Shown: piece by piece, positions 42,893 through 55,177 of the stretch
Numbering within the stretch: position 1 is the stretch's first letter
Layout: every line of letters starts with the position of its first letter
Assembly (NCBI GenBank): GCA_021234155.1
Contig: JAJEKV010000110.1
Span: 3,044,649 to 3,108,648, forward strand
Source of the DNA: Isoetes taiwanensis
Lineage: Eukaryota > Streptophyta > Lycopodiopsida > Isoetales > Isoetaceae
DNA length: 64,000 nt
Direction of reading: 5' to 3'
The notes under the pieces: model-generated
Database searches by the model: none
Told to the model about the DNA's origin: nothing
Seen by the model: only the letters and a program-made list of their open reading frames with translations
Position numbers and translations under genes: made by a program

Positions 42893-45800
42893 TTTTTTTT
42901 TTTTTTTTAATTGAAGGCTATGAGTATATTAAGTATATAAGTTTAGTGTACAAAATTACTTTTTATAGGGAAGTATAACCCATGTCTTGCATAAAAAGAT
43001 AGATAGATAAAAGCTCGGTTCTGATTTAAAAAACAGATAAACCTAAAGCATCAGCTTCAGCCCTTAAAAGTGGGACTTGAGATTGAAGTTCTTCCTTTTC
43101 CTGCCTCTGCCTCTTACCATAACTGAAAGGATGCAGAAAGTACACATACAAGCTTCCGCTTTAGCCATGTTGAATCTCCCCTTATTGTCTTTGGCCTCAC
43201 AAAGCTGGCCTCTTCTAGCATCGATTTTTGGAATTGGTGGCGTCACGGAAGCACGGGTAATTGTGCCCTTCTATTTACGGAGGTCAGAACACCAATCCAT
43301 TCCTGATTTGTTATCGGGTCCATCTTCTTCCATTTGAGCTTCCTGATCAGCATAAATATGATACCTGTGAAGGCGTAAAAAAACCATATTAGAGGATTTA
43401 TCTCGCAGCATTAATCCATTTAATATCATATTCGATTTGTTTAATTACAGCCTCAGGGTGAATAATTTCACACTGGAAAATGAAATGATTCCTCCCCTTC
43501 CACAATCTCCACAAAATGATATAAAGTCTCCAATCTTTCGGGTCATTAGGCAAGAAGAAGTCTGTATGATTCATGGCATTAAGATCTACTCCCATCATCC
43601 CCGAGGCAAGCTCAAGGATCCATTCCGACCATAAACATGTTCTAAATAAATGATCCTCATCCTCTTTATGCATAAGGCACCTAGGACACACATCCGAATC
43701 TGCCATCCGAATTTTGTGTCTCTTGTGATTGGTGGCTAAAGCTTTATGCCATAACTGCCACATAAAAGATTTTATCTTGGGGGAAATCGGGCTCGACCAC
43801 ATAAACTTAAGATTCCTGATGCATCTGTCCTCCCCAATCTGCCATTTATTGTGCATAGTGATGCCATTATCTTTAATCAAGAATCTATAAGCAGCTTTAA
43901 CAGTAAACCCAGTGTTTCCATTATGATTCCAATTGTAATCTTCTTCTGCCCACTTCCCTTGAATAAGCATGGTATAGATGTTATTGTACAGAAACTCACA
44001 CCTTTCGTCTTCCCCCGACAAAACCGATTGACCAAACGGGATAATCCCCTGATCATTGAACATATCTCTAATAAGGTAGATACCTTTATTTCCCCATAAT
44101 CTGGCCTGATCAGGAAAGTGGCAAGCTAAGCAAAGGGAAGGGTCGTTGGTCAAGAGGCCTGGATTCCAGAAAATTGTTATTGAAGTATGATTCCAAAAAA
44201 TGGTCCATAAATTCAGATTTTGTACAAAAATAATGAAATTGTGCTTGATTGTGAAGGAGCGTCTGGCAGAATGCCAGCCAGCTTTTGCCACAGAGTTCTG
44301 TCCCATCGAGATAGCATAAACTTAGTCTGAAAAGCATCCCAAGTCAACAAGTGTCCTGCCTCATACCAAGCACCAACTGTGAGAATACCAGCACGCCTCC
44401 AACGTCGCTGAGTCAATGGATGTACAATAGCACACAGAGGCATGTGGTTATCCAGAGGAATCCACCAAACGAGAGAACACACTTTTGTGGACATACACCT
44501 GGATTAATCTTAAATAGCACACGAATTGACTCCCAAGAATCAAGCAATCCCTTCAAGAAGGGGGAAGCATTCGGATATGGACGAAGCTGATAAAAGAGAC
44601 ACCAAGGAAGAACTGCCCTAAGTGCCAGTTTCCCAAAAGGAATACACTGCCCAAGTGCTTGCGCAGAGAAAGCTTAGCTGTATTCCACCAAAAAAGATGC
44701 TTACGCAGGCCTTCCACTATAATATCCCATGCATATGAAGTAGATATATATATACCTACAGGAATGCCCAAGAGTTTAGTGGCCTTCCCTTGAGGAAGCA
44801 CTTTCCACGGATACTCATAAACACAAGGAGGAACATCCGCATCCAAAGTCCATAAAGCAGAGCACTTTAGCCACCAACAAGAACCCACGATGCGGGGAGA
44901 AAGAGTCCAAAAAGCTTAGCATTACGAAGATTATCATCCTCGGCCACTAGAAAGAGAAATGTATCATCCGGCATACTTGATTACACACTTCTTGAGAACC
45001 ATCCTCCATAGTCAATCCCCTGAATTACGCCATCTTGAGTAGCCAAGAGAATATAGGGGTCGATTACCTCTGCCACAATGGTGAACAATAATGGGGCAAG
45101 GGGACATCCTTGTCGAACTCCTCTACCAACAAGAAACATAGTCGACGGTTCTCCCTGAAAAAGCACAGTAGACCGAGCAGAAAGATGGAGCTTCATAACA
45201 TCTCTAGTAAACAACTCTTCAAATCCCAATAGGAAGGCATTTTTCTAGGAAATTCAATCTATACTATCATAGGCTTTAGCAAAAATCCAATTTGAGATAT
45301 ATACAATCTGGCTGACCCTTAAGACGCGCCCAATACATCCCCTAATAAGCGGCGGCCACATTATCAAGAATACAACGCTTAGGTAAAAATCCTGATTGCG
45401 TGGAGGAGATAGACTCTGCCAAGATATCCCTCACTTTCTCTGCCAAGGCCTTAGCAAAGGTCTTGTACACCGCAGATAACAAAGTTATAGGGCGCCAATC
45501 CGAGATAGTTTTAGGCTCTTTGCACTTAGGAATAAGGGAAATGCAACCAGTGTTGATGATCTTATCCAAGCTCCTGAACCGGCAAAACTCAGAGAAAGCA
45601 TTGAAGACGTCATCACCAAGCCAATTCCAATAAGCTTGGAAAAACTCTGCAGAAAAACCATCCAAGCCTGGGCACTTATTCTTCTTTAAAGAGTCTACAG
45701 CAGAATGTAAATCATTGACAGTAATAGTTGATTCCAACTGAACATGCTGCTGTGAGGAAATAATAGGATGACCCTTAGATAAAACTGCCTCCTGCAAAAA

Positions 45801-46205
45801 AAAGCAGAGAAATGATAAAAAAGAAACTGCTTTAACTGCGCAGCATCAGAAATTTCAGAGCCATCAGGTAGAAGTAGCGAAGATATGGAGCTTGACACAC
45901 GTCTTCTCCTTGCCGCCTTGAAGAAGAAGTGAGAGCACCTATCTCCCAATTTAAACCAATCCAAACCGGCCTTAATGTGAGCTTGAGTTGCATGTATCGA
46001 CTCAATGTTTCTTATTTCTGCCAATAGCTCTTTCTCTCGAATACCTGATGTAGGGGCCTGTGAACGACACATTTGAAGCTCCATATACAAAGCTAGTAGC
46101 CGGCCTCTAGCTGCCTGTGCCTTCCTACGTCCCCACTGCTTAGCAAAGGATTTAACTGTTGCCAAAGCGTCAACAACCCCAGACATACCTCGAAGACGAG
46201 AAAAT
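42893..46205 (-). mobile_element. 5'-truncated L1-type LINE with broken ORF2
   Basis: Minus strand, 5' to 3': linker upstream of RT (about 46186-45840, AGLDWFKLGDRCSHFFFKAA), RT fingers/palm (45797-45342: KKNKCPGLDGFSAEFFQAYW, ISLIPKCKEPKTISDWRPIT, SGFLPKRCILDN), GVRQGCPLAPLLFTIVAE (about 45150), catalytic YADD region near 44965 disrupted by an apparent 1-nt insertion, LLGIPVG (about 44785), and the zf-RVT region in the long ORF 44306-43398 (SPKIKSFMWQLWHKALATNH, DVCPRCLMHKEDEDHLFRTC). It ends in a T run at about 42893-42909, i.e. poly(A). The endonuclease domain is missing. Frames change at about 45800, 45300, 44965, 44550 and 44310. Confidence 0.93.
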
Positions 46206-46330
46206 GTAGAATAGAATAGAATAGAATAAATTTTTTAACGTCCACGGAGGACCAGGCATGCCTACAGCCATTAGTAAACTCTGGGTCTGACAAATATCGA
46301 GTGTTAAGCTTGAAATAGGTTGTTTATTCA
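46205..46330 (-). mobile_element. Microsatellite-tailed LINE 3' end (related to 35.4 kb LINE)
   Basis: (TAGAA)n at about 46205-46228 is followed by AACGTCCACGGAGGACCA, matching ATCGTCCACGGAGACCA beside the (GGAA)n tail at 35425. This is consistent with a very short minus-strand LINE or SINE end of the same family. Confidence 0.5.
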
Positions 46331-46820
46331 ATATTTCAAGAAATTAATGAAAGTTGTAAAATTTCTTTTGCTATTTAGTTTTGCGGATGGTATAGAGAGT
46401 TTTGCACAGATATCCCAAAGCAAAAAAAAAAAGGGCGTTCCGAGATCCCTCGCCTGTCCCCCACAGTGCCTCTTATTGGGCGTGGGGGAGGGGGGGAAGG
46501 GAGTATGTCGTATATGGTTTGTGTCAGGTGGCGCAGTAAATCTCCACTGTTGCATGTCACTGTTCATCGCGACCATAAAATAATTTATCCCCCTCCAAAG
46601 TACCCGACGTAATGCGAGATTCTGGGGTCCCACATATGTCTTTCTTCGGCAGCCAAGAACACGTCATTGGTGATCCCTGATTTGAGAGACTATCGTGTCT
46701 TTCCCTTATAGAGATACAATGACGTACCAATAGATATGGGATCCCACTCCGGGGTCTCTCGACAGTTTCCTATAGAGCCTGTTATCAGGCCATGCAAAAG
46801 GTACAAAGCAGAATGACCTA
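46331..46820. other. Unassigned sequence
   Basis: No gene recognised. Short poly(A) run at 46421; composition is more GC-rich from 46430 to 46780. Confidence 0.35.
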
Positions 46821-47770
46821 CCCTTCATTTGCTTTGCTACTTTGTGAGAAGACTCAAGTCATGCTACAAAGTTCATAATAAGATGCTCAAGTACTTTCAT
46901 AGAGGTATGTTTCATTCTATGCACCAAGTTTTTGCAAAAGCTCTTGAAATACTTGAATTATTGATGTTTCTTTCAAAAAATAAAGCTCTTGAGGAATCTC
47001 ATCATGTTTGCACACTGAAATACGAGAGAAATATGAGTTTTGATCAAAAACAAAGTCTAGGATATGTGCCTTCTTTTCTTATGGAAGTTGCAGCTATGGA
47101 GAGTTGCAGCAAAAATCAGCCATAACAGTAAGTCAATCAGCATGTTTGAAGGATAAAGAGGTCTCACATGATGTTTCCAAAGTGTCTTCTTGCATAGATA
47201 CAATTGCTAAATCTGATATAGAGCAATTAGAGCATGTTGGCAGCCATGATAGTCCAAGATTTGAATGTTTTAGCTAAAACACATGAGGCCAGCTATGAAA
47301 CCTTGGAGAATACATATTTATCAGCAAGTTTGAAGTTCAATGAGGTAAATCTTATCACATCTCATATAGTTGAGGAGTTTGAGCATGTTCTCTTGCATGA
47401 TGTTGTTGAGTTTGAGCAGCCAAGTAGTTGTTGTCATGAGAAAGAGAGTGATAGACGCATGAGAATCCATGAGTGTAGGCTTTTCATGCATGTGAAACTT
47501 TTTTGGATGATGATGAACCATTATTGTGTGAATTAAAAGTGGAAGACATTGATATTTTGGCATTTGCGCAGTTTAGGGCTATGCTACATGCTCTTGAATC
47601 TAGTGACAGTCAGCAACTCCTTTATGAGATTCTCAGATTTGAAACATGTATATCAGTTGGAAAGACAGGTGAGTATGATCTTTACATGCCTCAAATAAAG
47701 AAATTTGTTTGCTTTGATGATTTAGTGCCAAACTATAAGTTGGAATTGCTAGTTTTGATGGTTTGATGAA
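46821..47770 (+). pseudogene. Unidentified broken coding region
   Basis: Consecutive plus-strand frames (46829-47125, 47234-47536, 47503-47766) have balanced protein-like composition and overlap at frame changes, as if one protein of about 300 residues had been frameshifted twice. Segments include SHIVEEFEHVLLHDVVEFEQ, KVEDIDILAFAQFRAMLHAL and KKFVCFDDLVPNYKLELLVL. No known domain recognised. The repeat-rich DNA after it (48320-48720) suggests a retrotransposon internal region, but this is inference. Confidence 0.35.
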
Positions 47771-47885
47771 TGAAGTATGCACAAAATGGATCAAACCTGA
47801 GTTTCAACTTTGTAACAATCCCAAGAAGTCGGAGAATCATGGAAAGTCAGTCCCTTGCATGAAGCATGGAAGTGTGAAAAAAATA

Positions 47886-47946
47886 GAGTAAGTTTGAGCA
47901 TGAATATATGATGCATCATATATTCATACTCAAACTTAAACTTACT
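47886..47946. repeat. Hairpin around TATGATGCATCATA
   Basis: GAGTAAGTTTGAGCATGAA (47886-47904) pairs with the complement in TTCATACTCAAACTTAAACT through 47946. One six-base repeat (AAACTT) bulges in the 3' arm. Confidence 0.85.
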
Positions 47947-48319
47947 CAAATATGAGCAATGAGAAAGGGACATGGACAGTTTCTTATCTCAGTTTACAGC
48001 AGCTAAGGATGTTCATAAAGGTTTGTCATCATCATTTGAGATGAATAAGTTGGCTGGAACATTCCATTTCAGTAGATGTTATTATGTCACATCCAATTTG
48101 CCTCCATTATATGCTGCTAGAGTCATTTTTGAGCAGATTATTGGCTTGTGGCATGTTCTTTGGACACTATTCTTGATGATATTACATCTTATCAGCATCC
48201 TACCATTTGGGGAGTGCATATGTGACAGAATTGAAGTTGGCTAAAGTATGTACCATTCTAGGATGTAGTCCAAAGCAAGACCTTACTTTGGTACTACAGT
48301 AATACACGTGCTCATCATC

Positions 48320-48720
48320 AGAACATGTTTGCACATGTCAATAGATCATACATAGCTCATTCTATCATGTTGCCACCATCCCATCATGTCCACACCATGT
48401 GCACATCTCATTGGCCATGTTTCCACATCATTTTTCATTTGCACATCTCATTTGCCATGTTTCCACATCCTTTTCCATCTGAACATCTCATTTGCCATGT
48501 ACACGTATGTCCCATCATGTCCACATTATGTGCTCACAAGTGTATCCTTCTTCTTATCATATCACTCATAAGTCCCATCATGTCCACATCATGTATACAT
48601 CATTCCCAACCATTCATATCAAGTTACCATCATGCCTCCATATGGCACCTCTATTCTGCTAACCATACATTCATTTGTCATGCAGATCCATCACATTCAT
48701 AGTTCCATAACCATTTGCAC
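48320..48720 (+). repeat. Imperfect tandem repeats of CACATCTCATTTGCCATGTT type
   Basis: CACATCTCATT(T/G)GCCATGTT and TCCACATC recur at about 48402, 48444 and 48487. CCCATCATGTCCACA(C/T) recurs at about 48380, 48511 and 48573. Plus-strand ORFs here are His/Ser/Pro-rich and are products of the repeat. Confidence 0.8.
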
Positions 48721-50189
48721 ATCATTTGGTCTACCTACCATAATACCTTGCTCCTCTTTCTCATGAAAACCCATGTTGCCAACCATTTTTCCACATTGGC
48801 AACCATCAAGGACTCTTGTGAATTCACATCTAGTTCAAGAGGCTGGGGACCAGCCTATCCTTCTTTGTTTGGCATGACGCTGCCACATTTTTGCAGCATA
48901 GAAGAGCCATGTGCATGAACTGCACCTTCGGCTAACATTTGGTTTGACACATATGTGCATGAGCTAATCAAGCAACAAAATTGAAGACATCTACCTTTGA
49001 AGATTCTTAGACATTTGTGATGAAGAGCCAAGAAAGAACATTGATTGGGTATCATACAAGTATGGCAAGGAAGTCGAGATTCAAACAAGAAGATTTGAGC
49101 CTAAATTGAAGACCCTTCGTTAGAGTTTGGAAGACCCCTCAAGATTCATTGGTATGTGGCTAGTTCCAAGTTATTTTGGCATGAATTCTATTTTTCAAGG
49201 CTTCTTTCATGTTTTTACCATCTTGATCCCATTCATGAAACAACCATCATGCTTCATACTTCCTATGTCCATACTCCAATACCATTTCCCCTAGCCAAAT
49301 GTTGGCAAAGTTTTTTTTTCTAGTCAAAGCACATCACACACCCATTATTCATCCACTTTCTTGTAAAAAATGGAAAAAACTCCACCAAATTTGGCTACTC
49401 CTAAAGTCTAAGACCATGTTCTCTCTCTAAAGACAAATCTAGAGAGAGAAAGTGCACATTTTTTCAAACAATTTTGAAAAAACAATTTTGCCTAGATATT
49501 GCACAAAATCCTAATGTGTATGTGCACAAGAGCCAACTATTATGCCAAACTAGTAACGGGTGCCTGGCGTTGCCGGGCATAAGTGCGGGCCTATTATAGG
49601 CAGTGATGAAGTTTTAGATAAACTTAATAGCAAAAATGTTGATGCTAGGTGTATTAAGTTGTTCTAAATTATATTGTATTCAAATTTATCAATTTACACA
49701 TGGCAACAACTTTGGTGGTTGAAGAAACATTATCTGGATTGAAAAGACTTGGTAGAGATTTCAAACGACAATGGCATCTACAACGCACTACAAAAGTGGT
49801 ACCTAGATTTTTTACTGAACAATTGTTATCCAAGAACCTAGACGCGTAAGGCTCAAAATATTCCAAAATCCTACAACACAGTTGACCATGAGTCAGAAGA
49901 AGAAGTACCGTAAATGTTTGCCTGCAACACATCCAATGCACGCAAATATCCTTGAATGTTCACCAATGGAATTGCCATGGATCGAGAAAGAATGGTAAAG
50001 GAGTTTATGTAATGTGAAGGATATAAAAATATTCAAGGCGAGAGGACTATTATTTGGATAAAAACATAGAGCTCAGAAAGGTAAGCTTCTTTGGACAATA
50101 GTTGGTAGGTGTAGTAGAACCATTAAACTAAGTAGTAATTGCAACGTAAGTAGCAACCCAGGTGATCTTATGCCAGCATGATATGATTA
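48721..50189. other. Unassigned sequence, possibly an LTR or noncoding part of a retrotransposon
   Basis: No gene recognised. TTCTCTCTCTAAAG...CTAGAGAGAGAAAG (about 49421-49452) forms a small inverted repeat. GCCTGGCGTTGCCGGGCA (49562-49579) is another. Confidence 0.35.
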
Positions 50190-50380
50190 TATGCATTTGA
50201 AGGTGTTCTGTTTGAAGCTTTGGATCCTTCAAATTACATTGCATGACATGGCATTTATGTTTGCATATTTTATCTATAAAAGCATGGATTTGAAGGTGGT
50301 GTGTTTTAACCTTTGGATCCTTCAAGGAATCTACAGTGCATCAGTGTTTAGTTATTTGTCTATAAAAGCATGGATTAAAA
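50190..50380 (+). repeat. Tandem repeat of about 95 bp, two units
   Basis: (G/A)TTTGAAGGTG(T/G)T, CTTTGGATCCTTCAA and TCTATAAAAGCATGGAT recur at about 50198-50290 and 50288-50375. Each unit holds a TATAAAAG box-like sequence. Confidence 0.75.
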
Positions 50381-50529
50381 ATATTGAGTTTTATAGAGTT
50401 GGTTGTTATGTGGTAACTGAATATACATGTGTGAACACGCCATGCACTTATATCTTTATGGTTTGCAATAGTCTTTGATCTCCAATGTACTTCTATCTCT
50501 ATGATCTCCAATTGTCATGTGTAGAGCTA

Positions 50530-50592
50530 ATAAGAAAGATAAGAGAAACTCAGAAAATGTAAGAAAGATAAGAGGAACTCAGAAAATGTAAA
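50530..50592 (+). repeat. 32-bp tandem duplication
   Basis: TAAGAAAGATAAGAG(A/G)AACT and CAGAAAATG occur twice in succession. Confidence 0.85.
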
Positions 50593-51130
50593 GTTCAATG
50601 ATTGATGCACAACATGGCAAGCTCTAGATGAAACCAACAAATGGTGATATGGAATTTGCTGCTAAGATTAATAAATACAATGCTGAAAGAAAGAAGAAAC
50701 ATAAACAAATTTGCTTTAACATTCAATGGCAAGTAATGAGTTTGCATAATCGCTTTCAAAACATGGAGCCAACCATAATTTGATGTGCTTTTTGATGTGC
50801 AGCTAATAACAAAGATAAGATTCAAGTGCACAATTCTAAATGGCTTAGACTTTAGAAGTTCTTGCTCATCTCTACAACAGGAAGCAACTTATCTTATGAT
50901 GTTCGTTTGCATCAAGAGAAATGGTGGTACAACATGAAGGACTATATCCTACTGTCTTCCTTTACACCGAGTATTGGCTGACTGACAAATGAAGTGGCAA
51001 TTAAGTCAACTCTTCAGTCTTAAATGCAATTAATCCGGCACGTTTGTGTAGCAGAACTATCTGTGGCATGTAACTGCAAGTAAGCTATTAAATAGAAATG
51101 ACAACACCATATAGTAACCTTACAAAATAG
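50593..51130. other. Unassigned sequence
   Basis: No gene recognised. Confidence 0.3.
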
Positions 51131-51270
51131 CAGCGTGAGCTGCTTGCCTGACTTGTATTCCTCCCTTCATTTGCTACAGTTGCAGAGCAAATTTACCCGC
51201 AGCGTGAGCTGCCCGCCTGACTTGTATTCCTCCCTTCATATGCTACATCTGCAGAGCAAATTTACCCGCA
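51131..51270 (+). repeat. Tandem duplication of about 69 bp
   Basis: AGCGTGAGCTGC(T/C)(T/C)GCC, TGACTTGTATTCCTCCCTTC and TGCAGAGCAAATTTACCCGC occur twice with only a few differences, indicating a fairly recent duplication. Confidence 0.92.
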
Positions 51271-51326
51271 TGATTCAGATGTTATTCTTTCAAATATATC
51301 ATAAGATCCAAAGCTCTTTCAGATTA

Positions 51327-51803
51327 TCAATCTTTTACCATTTTCAAAATAAAAAATGTTGCCAAATCGCTCATTTGGACGTCCACTTTGGAATTAAGAT
51401 GTTGTTTTATAAATAATGAGGCATCTTTCTGCTTATCCTGCTCCCAGTAAATTAAGATGATCGATTGCATGACCTCAAGTTTAGGTTTTAGGCCCACGAA
51501 ATATATCTCTTCAAGAAGGCTGATAACTTCCTCCACTGAACTATCTTGTTTCAACAGCTTCATATTCCAGTTGAACATAATAGTCATCATCAGTTCATGT
51601 GTGTCACCTTCTACCTTGTTAACCTTTTGCATCCAATCATAAAGTTCATGGGCAAACCATGAATGTCTGCCTTCTTGGGCAAAATAATTCAGCACCACTT
51701 GCAAGTCTTGGGATGATAACCTTACCTGCATTCTTGCATTCTTTTTTAAAATTTCATGAAGATCTTTCATCATGTATTCTAATTCAAATATAGTTTCTTT
51801 CAA
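51327..51803 (-). pseudogene. PPR-like or helical-repeat exon, probably a gene fragment
   Basis: A 158-codon minus-strand ORF with helical-repeat character: RLSSQDLQVVLNYFAQEGRH, ELYDWMQKVNKVEGDTHELM, SVEEVISLLEEIYFVGLKPK, LEVMQSIILIYWEQDKQKDA. The spacing of helix pairs ending in G(L)KP suggests degenerate PPR repeats. The stretch before RLSSQ ends at NARMQ followed by GTAAGG in the DNA, a possible splice donor, so it may be two exons or a read-through. Upstream continuation (52023-51784) is unrecognised. It may be a live exon; I could not complete a gene. Confidence 0.45.
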
Positions 51804-52539
51804 TGCGTCTCCTCGCTTTGATCCATTCTCTGGTATGAGACAATCGTCTCGGGAAGCAAAAATAAACCCTGAACCTTCTTTTCTGTATCCAAACTATATC
51901 TTTGCGAAAATTTAAGGACCTAAATGTGCAATATACAGATGTCCCACAAAGAGGTAATTCTAAAGCTCCCATTAAGAAACTTGCGTAAATGAAGACAGAT
52001 GGAACTCTGATATTGCCATCCAATAGATAAATTTTTGGTTATTTTAAAGCATAAGGAGAGTCCAACTATCATAATCCTATGGATTTAGCCAATGACATGC
52101 ACTGCATACAACAGAGAAAGGAGGAACTCAAATTATGATGTCGCTTGGTGCTCGGTTATAATGCTCATAAGCATATGGAAGCTAACTGGCTACTTAGCAT
52201 TTCCTCGTGGAACCAACTAAATCCTTTCAAAAGACCTCTGTGGCATTGAGAAAATGCAGACCCATCAAATGCAATTTTAGACTAACAGACATTTTAAGAG
52301 AATTGAACCTTTCCATCTGCAAACAACAAAGACCCTATACGAAATAAGGTAAAGAGGTCCTTTTGATTTGTGTCCATACAACGGAAGATGAGTTCTTTTG
52401 CATTACAATGGAAGATAATCTCTTTTTGCATTCTCTGTTATTTTTATCCTACTATTATATGCATCTGAACAACGTTGTGCTGTCTGCTAATAGGTGTCAA
52501 GAACCTAGTCCTTATCTGGCCAAATTCTACAACAGTTTT
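51804..52539. other. Unassigned sequence
   Basis: Possible upstream intron or exon of the ORF above, but nothing recognisable. Confidence 0.3.
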
Positions 52540-52990
52540 TTTTTTTTTTTTTTTTTTTTTTTGAAGGACGACAATTTATTATCAAGGAAAATCAAGATAC
52601 ATACAAGGGATCTATGACATGGGACTCAAAACCTAGAGGACGAAATAGCCCACTAAGCAAAACCACCCATACACAACAGAGTTGCTGTTGAAGAAAGGCC
52701 TTTGTAATCACGTTCATTGAGTGTGCAAACTGTAGCCACCCAATGTAAAGTTTTACAAACTCTTGCCTAAAGCCATGTGCTCCTGGTATGAAGCAGGGTG
52801 AGGAGATGTGCCACCATCCTACCTTCCCTCAGTTGCATTGAATCCATAGTTAAAGCCGTCTATGAATAACATGTAGAAGAAGTCTGGTGCAACTGATCGA
52901 AGGCGCACCGAAAAGCACAGATACCACTTATTAAGGGGAACTTACTTTTGCGCCCAAAGTTTTGAAAGTCAAACGAATAATTTGCGAAGA
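52540..52990 (-). mobile_element. L1-type LINE 3' end with poly(A)
   Basis: A run of about 25 T (52537-52561) followed by GAAGGACGACAATTTATTATC is the reverse of a LINE 3' terminus. The same AAGGACGACAA phrase follows the T run at 38387. The body to about 52990 has no readable ORF2 and its 5' limit is uncertain. Confidence 0.65.
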
Positions 52991-53949
52991 CTGCACATCT
53001 CTCCACTCTTAGAATGGTTTACTTTCTGTTAACAATGTTAGCCACACACCTCTTTCTCTGCTCTATGAACGCTTTGGCATATCCAACATACATAAAGTAA
53101 GCATGTTCCTACTTTTTATATCTGAATCATTACTCTTTGTCTAGTATTGCAGATCATGCTCCTGTTAAGCTTATCATGAATCCTTACAATATCATACACT
53201 AAAATGGGGATGGTTTGCAGTGGTTTTAAGTGGACAAATAATCTAAGATACTCCAATAATGGCAATACGATGGACATAGCTAATGGCACCCCTAAAGCTG
53301 GCCCTATTCAGACAACCATATCTTACAAAACCATTAGCATAATAAGGTCTCTTGCAAGGTGTTCAGGCCAGATACAGAGAGCACTTTTTGCTCTTAAATG
53401 GTGATAAGATTCATGAAAAGAAGAAACTAAAGGATAAATAATGCACCAATGTCCAGAAAACTAAAGCTGAGCCATATAAACCAAGCTAGAGATCCTCTTC
53501 ATTCTCGAAATACATGTTGCACTGGTCTGATAAATCTTCTCTGGTGCAGGGACTGGATACATTCACACATGTTTCAGTGCACCATGTAAAGAATAAACTC
53601 ATAGATATATTTCGATCTACGATGTACAAAATAAATTAACTATCGTTGAAGAATAGTGCATCAATCATTAGCCCTTAACTCTTGTTGAAGGATGTTGTAT
53701 CAATCACATGAGCTAATGATGAAAAGAAATATGAATACCTTATGCAATTTGCATGAACCTGGAGGAGATAAGATGCGGCCGCCCAAGACTATGCTGTGCT
53801 TGCCATGAAGAGGACGGAGAGACCAGAAACTGAAAAACTCCATACTGTTGCCTTATCCGGTATCAGTAGCATACCCATCGCCATGCAATGCCAGGTGCAA
53901 TCAGATAAGCGAGGGGAAAAATTCCCTTCCAAGGAAAAATTTGCTCTCA
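52991..53949. other. Unassigned sequence
   Basis: Repeated GTTGAAGAATAGTGCATCAATCA-like phrases at 53645 and 53688 (TTGAAGGATG...ATCAATCA). Otherwise nothing recognised. Confidence 0.3.
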
Positions 53950-54850
53950 ATTGCATTACCAAATTGTTCTTTCTCGATTTTTTGGAAAATCGGTTTCTCG
54001 ATTCTTACTTATCATTGCTTTGTATGTGGATGATTCCTTGCTCATAGGCAACAATAATGAGCACATTGCTGAATTCAAGACAAGGCTTGCTGCTAAGTTT
54101 CCAATGGTAGACTTGGGTGAAGCTCGCTATTGTTTGGGTTTGTAAATTGCAAGGGATTCTTCATATCTCTCAAAAGAAGTGCATTGAAGAAATGCTTGAG
54201 CGCTTTGGCATGGCTGATTGCAATCCATCTAAAGTTCTTATGACTCCAGGTACTCTTCTCACTAAGAAAGATTGTCCACAATCGATCTTTGTCAACGTCT
54301 TTCTATGGCAAAAGTTCCATTTCAACAATTGATTGGCGAGCCTCATGTATTGCATAGTTTGCACGGACGATATTGCATTTGTTATAGCTCTAAGCCAATT
54401 TTCAGCGAGATCCGGTCATAAGCATTGGGAAATGGCCAAGCACATTCTCCGCTACTTAAAAGGGTAATCGCTGATTATGGCCTTACATATCCGGCAATAG
54501 TGATGCTTTTTCATTGCTGACATATAGTGATTCCTCACTTAGTGATGTGATAGACAACTCCCACATCCGGCATTTGTTTTACGCTTGCTAATCGCCGCCA
54601 TTGCTTGGATCAAGAAAGCAAGGGCATGTATCTCTTTCATCCAGCGAAAGCGGGTATGTTGCGGCATCTGACGGCCCGTGAGATCATTAGTTTCAAGGAC
54701 TTTCTTGCCGGCATTGGGCAGCGCACTCGGACCCGATAAGGATGCTCATGGATAATAAAGGTGGCATTGATTGGTGCTCATTTGAAGTTCGACATCAAAA
54801 TCTAAGCATGTTCCCAAGCATTATCATTTTGTAAGGGACCTTGTGGGTGA
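53950..54850 (+). mobile_element. Ty1-copia RT/RNase H fragment
   Basis: Reads ALYVDDSLLIGNNNEHIAEF, then FPMVDLGEARYCLGL (stop), LSQKKCIEEMLERFGMADCN and, after a frame change, HWEMAKHILRYLKG (about 54424-54463) and TYSDSSLSD (RNase H, about 54523). The YVDD catalytic motif is at 54023. The upstream RT and all other domains are missing. Different in sequence from the 13.4 kb element, so it is another copia family. Confidence 0.88.
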
Positions 54851-55177
54851 TAAGCAAGGTTGATTGAGCATGTTCCTACGGGACAATACTGAGATCTCTT
54901 GACTAAGCCTTTGGCTCGTGAGCTCTTTGGCGACATCGACTTGGTATTGGTCTTGATAGATTCGGATCTCATCTCCGAGGAGGAGGAGGTTGAGCATGGA
55001 GATGGTGACCTCTCATCAAGGAGGAGTGTCGAGATATATGATATCGAGATCACCATCTTCTTCGCTAGACATGCTTGGCAGAAGATCGACAAAGATTTTC
55101 GGCACATATAATGCGACTATGTCTTGAATCAAAGACTTCATCAGCACCTACACCAGAATTAGTTACGGCATAATTAT
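54851..55177. other. Unassigned; possible end of the copia fragment
   Basis: A plus-strand ORF (54899-55111) is acidic (DSDLISEEEEVEHGDGDL) and could be a decayed tail. TATGATATCGAGATCACCATC-like sequence lies near 55038. No LTR found. Confidence 0.3.

Noticed and set aside
43398-44306. 302-codon ORF as an expressed host gene
   Set aside because: It is the zf-RVT tail of a LINE, in frame continuity with RT pieces upstream and a poly(A) tail downstream.
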